From positions 124,001-188,000 of the forward strand of contig NZ_WQLB01000005.1 in the NCBI RefSeq assembly GCF_009755355.1: a DNA stretch of 64,000 bases. Reading direction: 5' to 3'. The notes under the pieces were generated by a model. That model did no database searches. It was not told where the DNA came from and saw only the letters and a program-made list of their open reading frames with translations. The position numbers and the translations under genes were made by a program. This stretch comes from Deinococcus arboris. Lineage in GTDB: Bacteria > Deinococcota > Deinococci > Deinococcales > Deinococcaceae. Of this stretch, positions 9,396 to 22,979 are shown in pieces (positions within the stretch are counted from its first letter, which is position 1; every line of letters begins with the position of its first letter).

Positions 9396-12101
9396 ATGAC
9401 CGCCGAGCCCCTGTGCCTGCACACCCTGGGTGTACCCCAGGTCACGCTGGCCGGGCAGGTGCTGGACGTTACCGGCAAGAGCCTGGCGCTGCTGGTGTAT
9501 CTGGCCATAGAGGGTCAGACGCCGCGCGAGGTGCTGGCCGACCTGCTGTGGACGGACCAGGACGCGGGCGCGGCGCGGCGCAACCTGCGGGTCCAGGTTC
9601 ACCGCCTGCGGGCCTCGCCGGCTGGGGCGTGGCTGGCCGTCTCTGGAGGCGCGCTGGGGCTGAGGCCGGGCGTGCAGGTAGACGCGCTGACCTTGCAAGA
9701 AGCGCTGGCCGGGGGTGACCTGGCCCGCGCCGCCGCCCTGGCGGGGGGCCGCTTTCTGGACCATCTGAGCGTGCCCGGAGCGGCAGCTTTTGACGACTGG
9801 CACGCGGTCACCGCCCAGGCCACCTTTGAGGCGCAGCTGCGCGCCCTGGACGGCCACGCGGCGGCGCAGAGCCGGGCCGGGGCGTGGGCCGAAGCCGCCG
9901 CCACCCACCGCCGCGCCCTGGGGCTGGACCCCCTGCGCGAACGCAGCGCGCGCGCCCTCATGGACGCCTGCCTGGCGCTGGGGCAGCCGGAAGACGCCCT
10001 GGACGCCTACCGCACCCTGGAACGGCACCTGGCGCAGGAGCTGGGGGGAACGCCGCTGCCCGCCACCCAGGCGCTACGGGCGCAGATAGAGGCGCTGCTG
10101 GCCGGTCCCGTGACGGCACCCAGCCCCCCGGCCGCGCCGCTGGTGGGCCGCGCGCAGGACTGCCGCGCCCTGCACGAGAACCGCCTGACCATGGTCCTGG
10201 GCGAAGCGGGCCTGGGCAAGACGCGCCTGGTGACCGAAGCGGCGGGTGAGGCGCTGCTGATCCGGGGCGTGCCGGAACTGACCCCGCTGCCCTACGGCGC
10301 GCTGCTGGACGTGCTGCGCGCCGGGGCCATCCACCACTGCCCGCCGCGCCTGCGGCCTCTGCTCAGCGCCGCGCTGGCGCCCCCCGGCGCGGTCCCACCC
10401 CCCGACCGCGCCGCGCTGCTGGACGCCCTGGCTCAGGCGCTGGTCAGCCTGTGCGGCGGGCGCACCCTGATTCTGGACGACCTGCACTGGTTGGACCCCA
10501 GCACCCTGGAAGCCGCCTTTCTGGCCCTGCACAGAGGCGCGCCCCGCCTGTGGCTGACGGCTCGGCCCGCCGAACTGAACGCCAGACCCGAGCTGCTGGA
10601 GGTGCTGGCCCGCCTGAACCCGCCCCGCCTGACCCTGAACGAGCTGAACGAGGCCGAGGTCGGTACCCTGATCCAGGCGCTGTCGGGGGCCTCCGCGCCC
10701 CTGTTCAGCCGGCGGCTGTACGAGGCCACGGCCGGGCACCCCCTGTTTCTGCTTGAAACGCTGCGGGACCTGCGCGAGCGCGGCCTGCTGACCGAGCGCG
10801 GCGGGCGCTGGCACACGCCCTTTGACGCCTCCACGGTGAATTACGCCGAGGTGCCGGTGCCGCCCAGCGTCACGGCGGCCATTTCTCAGCGCCTGGACCG
10901 CCTGGGGGAGCACACCCGCCGCCTGCTGCACGCCGGGGCACTGTGGGGCGAAACCTTCTCGGCGGCGCTGGTGGCCGCCGCCTGCGACCTGGGCGAGGGG
11001 GCCGCGCTCGACGCCCTGGAGGGCGCCCAAACCTCCCGCCTGATCGTCCCGGAAGGGCCGGTGTACCGCTTTGGGCACCACCTCTACCGCCGGGTGCTGA
11101 CCGCAACCCTGGGGCAGCCACGCGCCCGCTTTCTCCATGGCCGCCTGGCACGGCTGGCCCCCGCCGGAACGCCGCCCGCCGCCCTGGCCCGCCACTATGA
11201 ACTGGCCGGCGAGGTCGCCCTGGCGTGGCCCCACTGGCACGCCGCCGCCCTGGACGCCGAGCGCCTGTATGCCCACGCCGACGCCCTGGACCTGTCTGCC
11301 CGCGCCCTGGCCTGTTCTCCGCCCCCGAACGACGCCTTTGCCCTCCACGCCGAGCGCAGCGACCTGTGCCGCCACCTGGACGATTCAGCTACCCGCCGCG
11401 CTGCTCTGGCTGCCATGCAGGCCATTGCCGCCGACCTGAACGACCCGGCCCTACACGCCGAGCATGCGGTGCGCGCCGCCAAGTGCTGCACCGAAGACGA
11501 CGACTATGCCGGGGCCATCGCCACGGCCCAGGGCGCCCTGACCCGCTGGGGGGCGTACCTAGGCGCTGACAACCGTTCGGCGCTGCTCCTTGAAAGCGGC
11601 GCGGCGCTGGCCTGCCTGGACCGCTGGCCCGAGGCCGAGGGGGCGCTGGGAGAAGCGCTGGCGCTGACGCGCGGGATCAACCCGGTGCGGGAATCAAACA
11701 TTCTGTACTGGCTGGGCTACAGCCACCTTCAGACCAGTCAGTTTGACCAGGCCGCGCAGCACTATCTGGCGTCTGTTCAGGCGTTGCCCACCAGCAGCCC
11801 CACCCGTGGCCGGGTGCTGAGCCTGTGGCGCTACGGGGCCAGTTTGCGCCGCCTGGGCCAGTGGCCGGCTGCCAGCGCCGCCCTGACCGACGCCGACGTT
11901 TGCGCCCGCACCCTGAACGCCGGGTCTATTCGCGGCCTGATTGTGGCCGAGCAGGCGGCCCTGGCCCTGGACGGCGGCGACCCCGACACCGCCCGGACAC
12001 TGGCCGCCGAGGCTCAGACTCTGCTGCCCCAGCAGGGCGATGAAGGATGGGATGTGCTGCGGCCCGTGCTGGCCGCCGTGGGCCTGGCGCAAGAAGCGTA
12101 G
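9396..12101 (+). CDS. BTAD/AAA+ ATPase/TPR transcriptional regulator, 901 aa
   Basis: Large signal-transduction protein. Residues 1-90 resemble the winged-helix part of SARP-type regulators (REVLADLLWTDQ, then RRNLRVQVHRLR). A bacterial transcriptional activator (BTAD) helical domain follows to about 235. An ATPase module has Walker A GEAGLGKTRL (about 269-278) and Walker B TLILDDLHWLD (about 357-367). The remaining roughly 450 residues are helical TPR-like repeats. Such proteins sense an unknown signal and activate genes, sometimes of secondary metabolism. No target is evident beside it; the divergent 65-aa gene and the SDR-ligase pair are the nearest candidates. Confidence 0.85.
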   Translation: MTAEPLCLHTLGVPQVTLAGQVLDVTGKSLALLVYLAIEGQTPREVLADLLWTDQDAGAARRNLRVQVHRLRASPAGAWLAVSGGALGLRPGVQVDALTLQEALAGGDLARAAALAGGRFLDHLSVPGAAAFDDWHAVTAQATFEAQLRALDGHAAAQSRAGAWAEAAATHRRALGLDPLRERSARALMDACLALGQPEDALDAYRTLERHLAQELGGTPLPATQALRAQIEALLAGPVTAPSPPAAPLVGRAQDCRALHENRLTMVLGEAGLGKTRLVTEAAGEALLIRGVPELTPLPYGALLDVLRAGAIHHCPPRLRPLLSAALAPPGAVPPPDRAALLDALAQALVSLCGGRTLILDDLHWLDPSTLEAAFLALHRGAPRLWLTARPAELNARPELLEVLARLNPPRLTLNELNEAEVGTLIQALSGASAPLFSRRLYEATAGHPLFLLETLRDLRERGLLTERGGRWHTPFDASTVNYAEVPVPPSVTAAISQRLDRLGEHTRRLLHAGALWGETFSAALVAAACDLGEGAALDALEGAQTSRLIVPEGPVYRFGHHLYRRVLTATLGQPRARFLHGRLARLAPAGTPPAALARHYELAGEVALAWPHWHAAALDAERLYAHADALDLSARALACSPPPNDAFALHAERSDLCRHLDDSATRRAALAAMQAIAADLNDPALHAEHAVRAAKCCTEDDDYAGAIATAQGALTRWGAYLGADNRSALLLESGAALACLDRWPEAEGALGEALALTRGINPVRESNILYWLGYSHLQTSQFDQAAQHYLASVQALPTSSPTRGRVLSLWRYGASLRRLGQWPAASAALTDADVCARTLNAGSIRGLIVAEQAALALDGGDPDTARTLAAEAQTLLPQQGDEGWDVLRPVLAAVGLAQEA

Positions 12102-12169
12102 AGCGCTGGGGATAAGACTACAAGGCCGACCGCTGAAGCCCAGCCTGTTTTCCAACCTGACAAGCTTGC

Positions 12170-12592
12170 CTAGCGGCCTGCTTGGCTCCTCTTCGCCGGC
12201 AAACGGTCATAGTCGGTCAGAAGGTAATTGGTCAGGGCGGCCAGAAAGTACCCTGTGAAGAACACGCGGGCTTTCGGCTGTTTCAGTGCTCCAGTGGCCC
12301 ACGGCAGCAGGAGCAGCAGCGGCACAAAGGGGGTGTCGGCCTGCCCATGCACCCGGAATGAAATGAGCCGTTTGACGGTGAAGGGCTGGTCAGTCAGGCC
12401 ATTCAGGAAGGCGGCCGCCGCTCCAAAGCCGTAACACCAGGCGCGAGCAGAGCCCTTCAGGCCCAGAACGGATGGGGCGAGCAAAATTGAGCCGGCCAGC
12501 CCATAGTCGAGCGCGCCATGCTGGGCAGGACCGAGAGGTTGGGTGGACGTTGACGCTCCTTTGCCGCAGAGAACGCAGCTGCACTCCACCAT
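12170..12592 (-). CDS. small integral membrane protein, unknown function
   Basis: Up to 140 aa with about four hydrophobic helices. An early HGALDYGLAG motif and GLTDQPF between helices resemble a widespread family of four-helix membrane proteins with a conserved His-Gly-x-x-Asp. Function unknown. The start is uncertain. ATG 12592 has only a weak AGGA before it, and its first 23 residues (Cys-rich) do not look like this family. A small frame error near 12540 is possible because another frame is also open there. Confidence 0.55.
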   Translation of the reverse strand: MVECSCVLCGKGASTSTQPLGPAQHGALDYGLAGSILLAPSVLGLKGSARAWCYGFGAAAAFLNGLTDQPFTVKRLISFRVHGQADTPFVPLLLLLPWATGALKQPKARVFFTGYFLAALTNYLLTDYDRLPAKRSQAGR

Positions 12593-12935
12593 CGCGGCGT
12601 CCTGTGAAGCCCTTTCCCCAGAAGCGACAAGTCGGCTTCACCCGTCCTAGGAAGCACTGTGAGAGAAGAAAAACGACCCCTAATCATCTTGACCAGCCCA
12701 GAGTGGGCCGCAGAGAACCAGCAACATCCACCTTCGGGCGGATGGCGAGAGTTATCTAAGGTGCTACTACGCGCTTAATGGTGACTGCTGCCCTGCTCGT
12801 CTTGGGGAGTCTCGCTGCGCCTGCTGACGCTGAATCCAGAACGCACTGACAAAACAGAGCTTCTTGCACGCGCCTCGGCATAGAGCAGGGCCTTTTCGTT
12901 TCTCGACAGTGAGCGCCATGCCAGAATAACGGCAC

Positions 12936-13391
12936 ATGTTCAGCGTCTTGCTTTCCTCTCTGCTGCTGACCGCCCAGGCCGTACCGGTTGCCCCCGTGGC
13001 CAATGCGGCCACGCCAACCAGCATCGTCAATAGCTTGGCAGTCAAGCGCAACTGGACTGGGCAGGACAGCGAGTTCTGCAAGGCCCGCGCCGCACAGAAT
13101 GCCTACAACAACTACCCGCGCGCGCCCTTGGCCAAATTGAAGTTCATCAAGACCTTCGCGTTCCGGGGGACTACGAATGCCAGTTCGGAGCGGACCTACC
13201 TGGACGTCTTCAACAATGGCGGCTTTCAGACGCCTTTTCCCTGGCAGGAGGGACAGTGGCTGGCCCGCCAATACACGGCGCAGCCCACGCCGCGCTACAC
13301 CTACCTGCTGGAGTTGCAGGACCGGCCCAAAGAGCCGAACCGGTTCAGCACCGAGGCCAGCGTGTGCATCACGGTGTTCGGCATTCGGTAG
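12936..13391 (+). CDS. secreted hypothetical protein, 151 aa
   Basis: A clear signal peptide (hydrophobic core about 3-13, cleavage likely near ANA at 22-24) leads a mature protein of about 127 aa with two Cys (in SEFCKARA and ASVCITVFG) that may form a disulfide. No domain recognised. It ends 18 bases before a good terminator. It stands alone. Confidence 0.7.
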   Translation: MFSVLLSSLLLTAQAVPVAPVANAATPTSIVNSLAVKRNWTGQDSEFCKARAAQNAYNNYPRAPLAKLKFIKTFAFRGTTNASSERTYLDVFNNGGFQTPFPWQEGQWLARQYTAQPTPRYTYLLELQDRPKEPNRFSTEASVCITVFGIR

Positions 13392-13408
13392 CCCTCAGGT
13401 CTGCTCTC

Positions 13409-13436
13409 GCCCCACGTAGGGGGCTTTCTTCGTTTG
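13409..13436 (+). terminator. intrinsic terminator of the secreted protein gene
   Basis: GCCCC-ACGTA-GGGGGC followed by TTTCTTCGTTT. Confidence 0.7.
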
Positions 13437-13504
13437 ATTCAGCGCTACAGCCCGGGGCCGTCCACTGCCCAGTGGTCCCTAGAGCTGCCAGGAGCGCATA
13501 ACAC

Positions 13505-13531
13505 CCCCACCTTGCCTTCGGGCGGGTGGGG
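13505..13531 (-). terminator. hairpin downstream of the small two-gene unit
   Basis: CCCCACC pairs with GGTGGGG around GCC-TTCG-GGC. It is placed after the minus-strand stop at 13547. Confidence 0.5.
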
Positions 13532-13546
13532 ACGCTTTCTCTGAGC

Positions 13547-13729
13547 TTATGGTGCTTTCGGTTCGTCCGTTTTCTTTTGCACCCCGAATGGGTGGCCCGT
13601 GAGTGCAGCGCTGACTAGATTGATGACGAAGGCCCCCGCGAGGAAGAAAAGCCCTTTACGTTGTGTGCTTGAAAGACGGGGCATAACAGAGCGCAGCATA
13701 GGGCTTCTTTCTCTGTGAGTCAGACGCAT
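13547..13729 (-). CDS. small one-helix membrane protein, 60 aa
   Basis: A basic N-terminus is followed by one hydrophobic helix (GLFFLAGAFVINLVSAAL) and a short polar tail, so it should sit in the membrane once. ATG 13729 lies inside the end of the upstream gene (10-base overlap), implying coupled translation. A second ATG at 13699 would give a 50-aa form. Confidence 0.5.
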   Translation of the reverse strand: MRLTHRERSPMLRSVMPRLSSTQRKGLFFLAGAFVINLVSAALTGHPFGVQKKTDEPKAP

Positions 13730-13920
13730 TTGTGCTCTACCGGCGGCCTATGGATTGCTGCGGACTCTTCGTCCCAGCCGTAAGCGGCTGACATGGCAGT
13801 ACGGTGCTTCGTATAGACGGCGTTGCCTGCGGCATGGCGCTCTTTCGCGCTGAGACCGCCTAGCAGGTCGTGCGGCCAATAGTCGTGCAGGTGGTAAGAC
13901 CACAGCTCCTGGTGACTCAT
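13720..13920 (-). CDS. small hypothetical protein, 66 aa
   Basis: Soluble, His- and Trp-rich protein (QELWSYHLHDYWPHDLLGGL). No domain recognised. It overlaps the membrane protein gene downstream by 10 bases, so the two form a unit. No clear promoter is seen upstream. Confidence 0.5.
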   Translation of the reverse strand: MSHQELWSYHLHDYWPHDLLGGLSAKERHAAGNAVYTKHRTAMSAAYGWDEESAAIHRPPVEHKCV

Positions 13921-14133
13921 GCCGCTGGGTGCCTGGCTCTACAGGGCGACAACGGCACAGCCGACATGCTGCGGCAGGTGCGGGCGATCTAGCTGAGGTG
14001 CCTGAAACCTGATTGAAGCAGCCCAAATAGGCAAATCCAGAACTACTGATCCTGGTGGGGCGCCTAACGCTCTCACCTTGCTGCCGCGCCTAGCCTGTCC
14101 ACCCCGCCCGACCTGCCGCCCCCACCTCTGCGC
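13921..14133. other. gene-free stretch before the metH leader
   Basis: No gene or repeat is recognised here. It separates the minus-strand small genes from the metH promoter and riboswitch, and together with the leader forms a 454-base gene-free region. Confidence 0.5.
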
Positions 14134-14139
14134 TATGCT
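14134..14139 (+). promoter_or_regulatory. -10 box of the metH-metF operon
   Basis: TATGCT, about 30 bases before the first riboswitch stem. No convincing -35 box is seen. Confidence 0.45.
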
Positions 14140-14159
14140 GGGCCTTACCGCGCCCAACC

Positions 14160-14300
14160 GGCGTGGTCATCAAGAATCGCCGACAGGGGTTTTTCCTGCC
14201 CATACCGGCGTGGCAACCGGCCCCCATTGCGGCACGGTGCCCTCAGGAAAGTGCCGCCCCCGCGCGCTGACGATAGCGCGAACGGCAACGATGGCCCGCT
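14160..14300 (+). ncRNA. SAM riboswitch (SAM-I/SAM-IV clan)
   Basis: The aptamer can be drawn by hand. P1 pairs GGTCATC (14165-14171) with GATGGCC (14290-14296). ATCAAGA follows P1 as in SAM-I. P2 pairs CGCCG with CGGCG and ends in a GGG/CCC stem. Its loop TTTCCT (14192-14197) matches AGGAAA (14245-14250), the expected pseudoknot. P3 is framed by GGCAACC (14212-14218) and GGTGCC (14236-14241), the hallmark of this family. P4 is CGCGCT/AGCGCG (14263-14280). SAM binding should lower expression of metH-metF. No poly-T terminator follows, so control is probably translational. The k-turn of SAM-I is not obvious. Confidence 0.85.
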
Positions 14301-14374
14301 TTAACGGCGCCCCCGCGCTCAACGCTTGATGTGGCGGCCCTGGTGGCCAGCCCAGTCTGCAAGAGGTTCACGAC

Positions 14375-18150
<3,776 letters not shown>

Positions 18151-18154
<4 letters not shown>

Positions 18155-18945
18155 GCCGCATCTCGGTCGAACTCGTGCCCCGCAGCCGCTCGGGGCTGAA
18201 AGCAGAATTGGCCGAGGTCAAGGCGCATCTGAGTGAGGTGGATACCGTCAACATCCCCGACCTGACCCGCTACTCCCTGCGCTCCTGGGCCGGATGCAGC
18301 TTTGCGGGACCGGGCCTGACCTCTATTCCCCACCTGCGGGCGGTGGATTTCAACCCGCGCGAGCCGCTGCCCTTCCTGCCCCTGTTGGAAGCGCACGGCA
18401 TAGAGGAAGTGCTGGTCGTTACAGGGGACGCACCTGTGGACATGAGCGCCAAGGTCTACGACGTGGACGCCGTGGACCTGATTCGCCGCCTGAGCCGTGA
18501 GGCGCCGCACCTGCGGGTCTATGCAGGGCTTGACCCTTACCGGCAGTCTTTCGTGCGCGAGCGCAATTATCTGGAACGCAAGCTAGACGCCGGCGCGTGC
18601 GGGTTTTTCACCCAGCCCTTCTTCGACCTGCGCGTGGCCGACACCTGGGGCGACCTGCTGCCGGACGGCACGCCAGTCTGGTGGGGGGCGACCAGCATCC
18701 TCACCGAGGCGAGCTTCAACTACTGGCGGGCCCGCAACCACGCAGTCTTTCCCCGCTCCTTCACGCCGACGCTGGCGTGTAACCGCACCTTTGCCCGCGA
18801 TCTGCTGCATTTTGCGCGTGAACGCGGTCAGCACGCCTACTTCATGCCCGTAAAGGTCAAGGTGCTCGACTACCTGGGCGGCCTGCTGAGTGGCCAGCAG
18901 GAGCGGCGGCCTCGTCAGGAAGCCGTCTGGAACGCCAGCCTGTAG
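18151..18945 (+). CDS. metF: methylenetetrahydrofolate reductase
   Basis: Reduces 5,10-methylene- to 5-methyltetrahydrofolate, the methyl donor for MetH, with FAD. Of 264 aa, it shows the SVELVPRS start strand, the VLVVTGDAP strand, and [11 protein letters not shown], the conserved QPFFD segment of MTHFRs. GTG 18151 overlaps the metH stop (GTGA), so the two are translated together and share the riboswitch. A longer open frame upstream is only antisense-free shadow of metH. It is shorter than E. coli MetF and somewhat divergent. Confidence 0.9.
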
Positions 18946-19118
18946 AGGGCTGACGGCACAGAGCGTTTCTCTCTGCAAAGGGCCTGGAAGCGATTGAAGG
19001 TTGCTTTGAGGGTAGGGGCTCCTCCACCTCAACAGGTCTCTCTGTCTACGCTGAGTGAATCGGCCCCTCTCTCCAAAGCTCGGGGCAAATGCGTTCCCAA
19101 TCACCTTGCCAACAAAAG

Positions 19119-19144
19119 AGGCACCAGGATGTCTCCCGGTGCCT
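19119..19144. terminator. bidirectional terminator metF / DUF4139 gene
   Basis: AGGCACC pairs with GGTGCCT. TCTTTTGTT follows on the minus strand and TTTCT on the plus strand. The element lies between convergent genes. Confidence 0.75.
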
Positions 19145-19158
19145 TTCTGCCGCCCGAC

Positions 19159-20457
19159 TCAGCTCGCGCTGTTGTCTACGACGACGGTAAAGCTCTTGCT
19201 GGCCTTGCCCTTGGCCGGCACATCAACTTTCAGGTTGGCTGTGCCCTGGCTGCGAACCGGCGCGGCGCTGTCAATGATGATGATGCGCCCGCCGATGCGC
19301 TCGGCGACCTCGGCGCGCACCACACGGTCCTTGCTGCTCTCAAACGCGTAGGTGACGCGGTAGGTCGTCTTGGTCACGTTCCCCTTGGCGTCTTTGACCT
19401 GGGCGGTGGTCTGTACGCTGCGGGTGTAGACCACATCCGGGTCCTCGCCCAGCGTGAAGTCCACGGTGCCGCCCTCGCGCGTCTCGCTGATATTCGTCTG
19501 GCCCACGATCCGGCCGTCCTCTCGCACCGTAATCGGGCCAGCGGGCAGGCGCTGGTCGGCCTTGAATCGGTAGAAACGGTTCAGATTCCCCTCGCGCGTC
19601 TCGGTGCCAAAGTAAGTGTTCAGGCCCACGTAGCGCTCGAAGGTGGTCAGCTTGGGCGTCAGGAAGGGCAGCGTCACCACGCTGTTGGCGGGCAGCGTAA
19701 AGGGCGTGGTCAGTGCGTACCGGTACAGCCCACGCAGTTCGCCCTGGCTCTCGATTTTGGGTGCAGCACCTGATTCAGCCATTACCGGAGCCGCCATCGC
19801 CACATCGCGCATCATGTAGGCCGCTTCCTGCTGGTTTTGCACGTTCACGTCGCCCGCGTACAGCTCGGTGTTCTGCACCTCGTAGGGCTGCTCGGTGGTG
19901 TTGCGAATATCGGCCAGAGCGCCCAGCTGGGCACCGGCGCTGCTGGCCTTCAGGGTGTAACGCGGCTGCCAGGTCACGGCGCGCGTCAGGTAGCCCAGTG
20001 TGCCCTGGCCGGGGCGGGCCAGCGTGTAGGTTACCGACTGCGTGGGCCGCTGCGCATTCACCGGGGGCAACACGTCAAACTGCAGGTCCTCGTAGCGGGC
20101 ATTGAAATAGCGGCCCTGGGCGTCCTTCACCAACAGGTCGCGGGCGCGTACCAGTGTCACTGGCTCTAGCTCGCCGTCACGCTTCAGGTAGACCGTTTTG
20201 CCTTCCAGGCTGGCCAGCCAGTTGGGTTCCTGCTTCTGAATGGCCTGTGTAAAAGCCAGGCCGTCCAGGTCCAGGCTGCCTACCAGAATGCTGTCCCAGG
20301 TGTCCTGCGGCAGGTTGATGTTCAGCGTGTTGGTGGTGCTGCTGACTGGCTGGCGCACCTCTGAGAAGCTGGGGTAGATGCGAAGGTCGGCGGCATGGGC
20401 GTGGCCCAGGGCAAGAGCAGAGGCGACGGCGAGGACAGCGGGCAACGCAGTTTTCAT
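19159..20457 (-). CDS. exported DUF4139 domain protein
   Basis: 432 aa. The chosen ATG 20457 begins a standard signal peptide ending near AHA. The longer open frame to 20535 would bury it. The mature protein is beta-rich. The middle and C-terminal part (LTRAVTWQPRYTL, then NTTEQPYEVQNTELYAGDV and LNRFYRFKADQRLPAGPITV) matches the DUF4139 family, which often occurs in pairs with DUF4140 in mucoidy-inhibitor-like proteins. The role is unknown, presumably at the cell surface or in the periplasm. A terminator follows. Confidence 0.8.
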   Translation of the reverse strand: MKTALPAVLAVASALALGHAHAADLRIYPSFSEVRQPVSSTTNTLNINLPQDTWDSILVGSLDLDGLAFTQAIQKQEPNWLASLEGKTVYLKRDGELEPVTLVRARDLLVKDAQGRYFNARYEDLQFDVLPPVNAQRPTQSVTYTLARPGQGTLGYLTRAVTWQPRYTLKASSAGAQLGALADIRNTTEQPYEVQNTELYAGDVNVQNQQEAAYMMRDVAMAAPVMAESGAAPKIESQGELRGLYRYALTTPFTLPANSVVTLPFLTPKLTTFERYVGLNTYFGTETREGNLNRFYRFKADQRLPAGPITVREDGRIVGQTNISETREGGTVDFTLGEDPDVVYTRSVQTTAQVKDAKGNVTKTTYRVTYAFESSKDRVVRAEVAERIGGRIIIIDSAAPVRSQGTANLKVDVPAKGKASKSFTVVVDNSAS

Positions 20458-20524
20458 GGCTGTATCGTGCCGCGCCCTCAATTGTGAGATGTGAGAGTGT
20501 CCGTCAGAAATAAAACAGAACTGA

Positions 20525-20549
20525 CCCGCCCCCAAAATAGAGGGGCGGG
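20525..20549 (-). terminator. intrinsic terminator of the small secreted peptide gene
   Basis: CCCGCCCC and GGGGCGGG form a perfect 8-bp stem with a 9-base loop, followed on the minus strand by a T-rich run (GTTCTGTTTTATTT). Confidence 0.75.
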
Positions 20550-20565
20550 CGTGACTCAGAAAACT

Positions 20566-20715
20566 TTAGTAAAACCAACCATCAATAAAACACCAGATAG
20601 GGCCACTCATACCGCCACCAGAACAAAAGTTGAGTGTCTCATTACCAGCAGCGGAAACGCTGGACGAACCGATCAAAAGACTCAAGGCCAATGCAGACAC
20701 ACGAAATTTCTTCAT
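20566..20715 (-). CDS. small secreted Cys-containing peptide, 49 aa
   Basis: ATG 20715 follows a strong GGGAGGAAG Shine-Dalgarno. The product starts with a textbook signal peptide (MKKFRVSALALSLLIG, cleavage near SVSA-A), leaving about 27 aa with two Cys ten residues apart (NFCSGGG and PIWCFIDGWFY), aromatic at the end. Its own terminator sits 17 bases after the stop. Codon use is more AT-rich than its neighbours. No family is recognised. It could be a signalling peptide, a bacteriocin-like peptide or a small envelope peptide. Compare the peptide at 45567-45707. Confidence 0.7.
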   Translation of the reverse strand: MKKFRVSALALSLLIGSSSVSAAGNETLNFCSGGGMSGPIWCFIDGWFY

Positions 20716-20804
20716 ATTCTTCCTCCCTATGAGACATTGCTCGATTTAAGGGTAGGAAGAAGGGAAGACACATTCAAGCAGATTTGCCCATCTATGACAT
20801 CCAG

Positions 20805-21826
<1,022 letters not shown>

Positions 21827-21830
<4 letters not shown>

Positions 21831-22870
21831 GCGGTCACTTCCTGAGCCTGGGCAAATTCACGCCAGCGGATGCAGCGGGCCATGTGGCCGTGCCCGGTGT
21901 CTTCCAGCGCGGGCACAGCTTTCGAGCAGTCGGGAACAGCGAACTTGCAGCGCGGCTCAAAGGCACAGCCGGGCGGCAGGCTCAGGGGGTTGGGGACGTT
22001 CCCAGGGATGGCTTCCAGGCGGCCCTTGGGCTGGCCAGGCACATGCTCCACCTCACCCGGACGGGGAATCGAGTTCAGCAGGCCCATGGTGTAGGGATGG
22101 CGGGGGGCTTTGAAGATCTCGACCACGTCGCCTTCTTCCACCACGCGCCCGCCGTACATGACGACCACGCGGTCGGCCATTTCGGCCACCACGCCTAGGT
22201 TGTGCGTAATGAAGAGGATGCTCATACCCACTTCTTTTTGCAGCTTGCGCATCAGGTCCAGAATCTGGGCCTGAATGGTCACGTCCAGCGCGGTGGTGGG
22301 CTCATCGGCAATCAGCAGGGCCGGCTTGCACGACAGGGCCATGGCAATCATCACGCGCTGGCGCATCCCGCCCGACATCTGGTGTGGGTACTCATTGACG
22401 CGCTTTTCAGGTGCTGGAATGCCCACGAACCGCAGCATGTCGGTGGCCACGCCCATGGCCTCTTTCTTGTTCTTGCCCTGATGCAGCATGACCGCTTCAG
22501 CAATCTGGTCGCCCACCGTATACACGGGGTTCAGGCTGGTCATCGGCTCCTGAAAAATCATGGAGATGTCATTGCCGCGAATCTTGCGCATCGCCGCTTC
22601 GCTGAGCTTGGTGATGTCTTTGGGCGCGCCGTCCTTGCCCGTGAAGAGAATCTCGCCCTCCACGATCTTGCCCGGAGGGCTGGGAATGAGGCGCATGACC
22701 GACAAGCTGGTTACGCTCTTGCCCGAGCCCGATTCACCCACGACAGCCAGCGTCTCACCCTTCTTGATGTGGAAAGTCACGCCGTCTACGCTCTTGACGA
22801 CGCCGTCGTCAGTATTGAAATACGTCTTGAGGCCGTTTACGGCCAGCAGGACTTCACCCTGGTGGGTCAT
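21827..22870 (-). CDS. peptide ABC transporter ATP-binding protein (OppD/DppD type)
   Basis: 347 aa partner ATPase. Walker [14 protein letters not shown], signature [15 protein letters not shown], Walker [13 protein letters not shown], and the C-terminal Cys cluster of the oligopeptide family (CAFEPRC, FAVPDC). ATG 22870 has CGGAGGAACA before it; the frame stays open to 23023 but has no ribosome site there. A 110-base gap with a 14-bp hairpin separates it from the permease gene upstream, and a TATGAT box in that gap may be an extra promoter. Confidence 0.93.
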
Positions 22871-22934
22871 TGTTCCTCCGTTTTGCGCACGCCAAACATC
22901 ATACAACTGGATTGAATGGTAAGGGACAATCAGT

Positions 22935-22971
22935 GCCCGGACGCGGCCCGCAAATCTGGCCGCGTCCGGGC
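22935..22971 (-). repeat. 14-bp perfect hairpin inside the peptide-importer operon
   Basis: GCCCGGACGCGGCC and GGCCGCGTCCGGGC flank a 9-base loop, just after the permease stop. No T-tract follows on the minus strand. It may stabilise the upstream RNA or attenuate reading into the ATPase genes. Confidence 0.6.
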
Positions 22972-22979
22972 AGAAAAAC

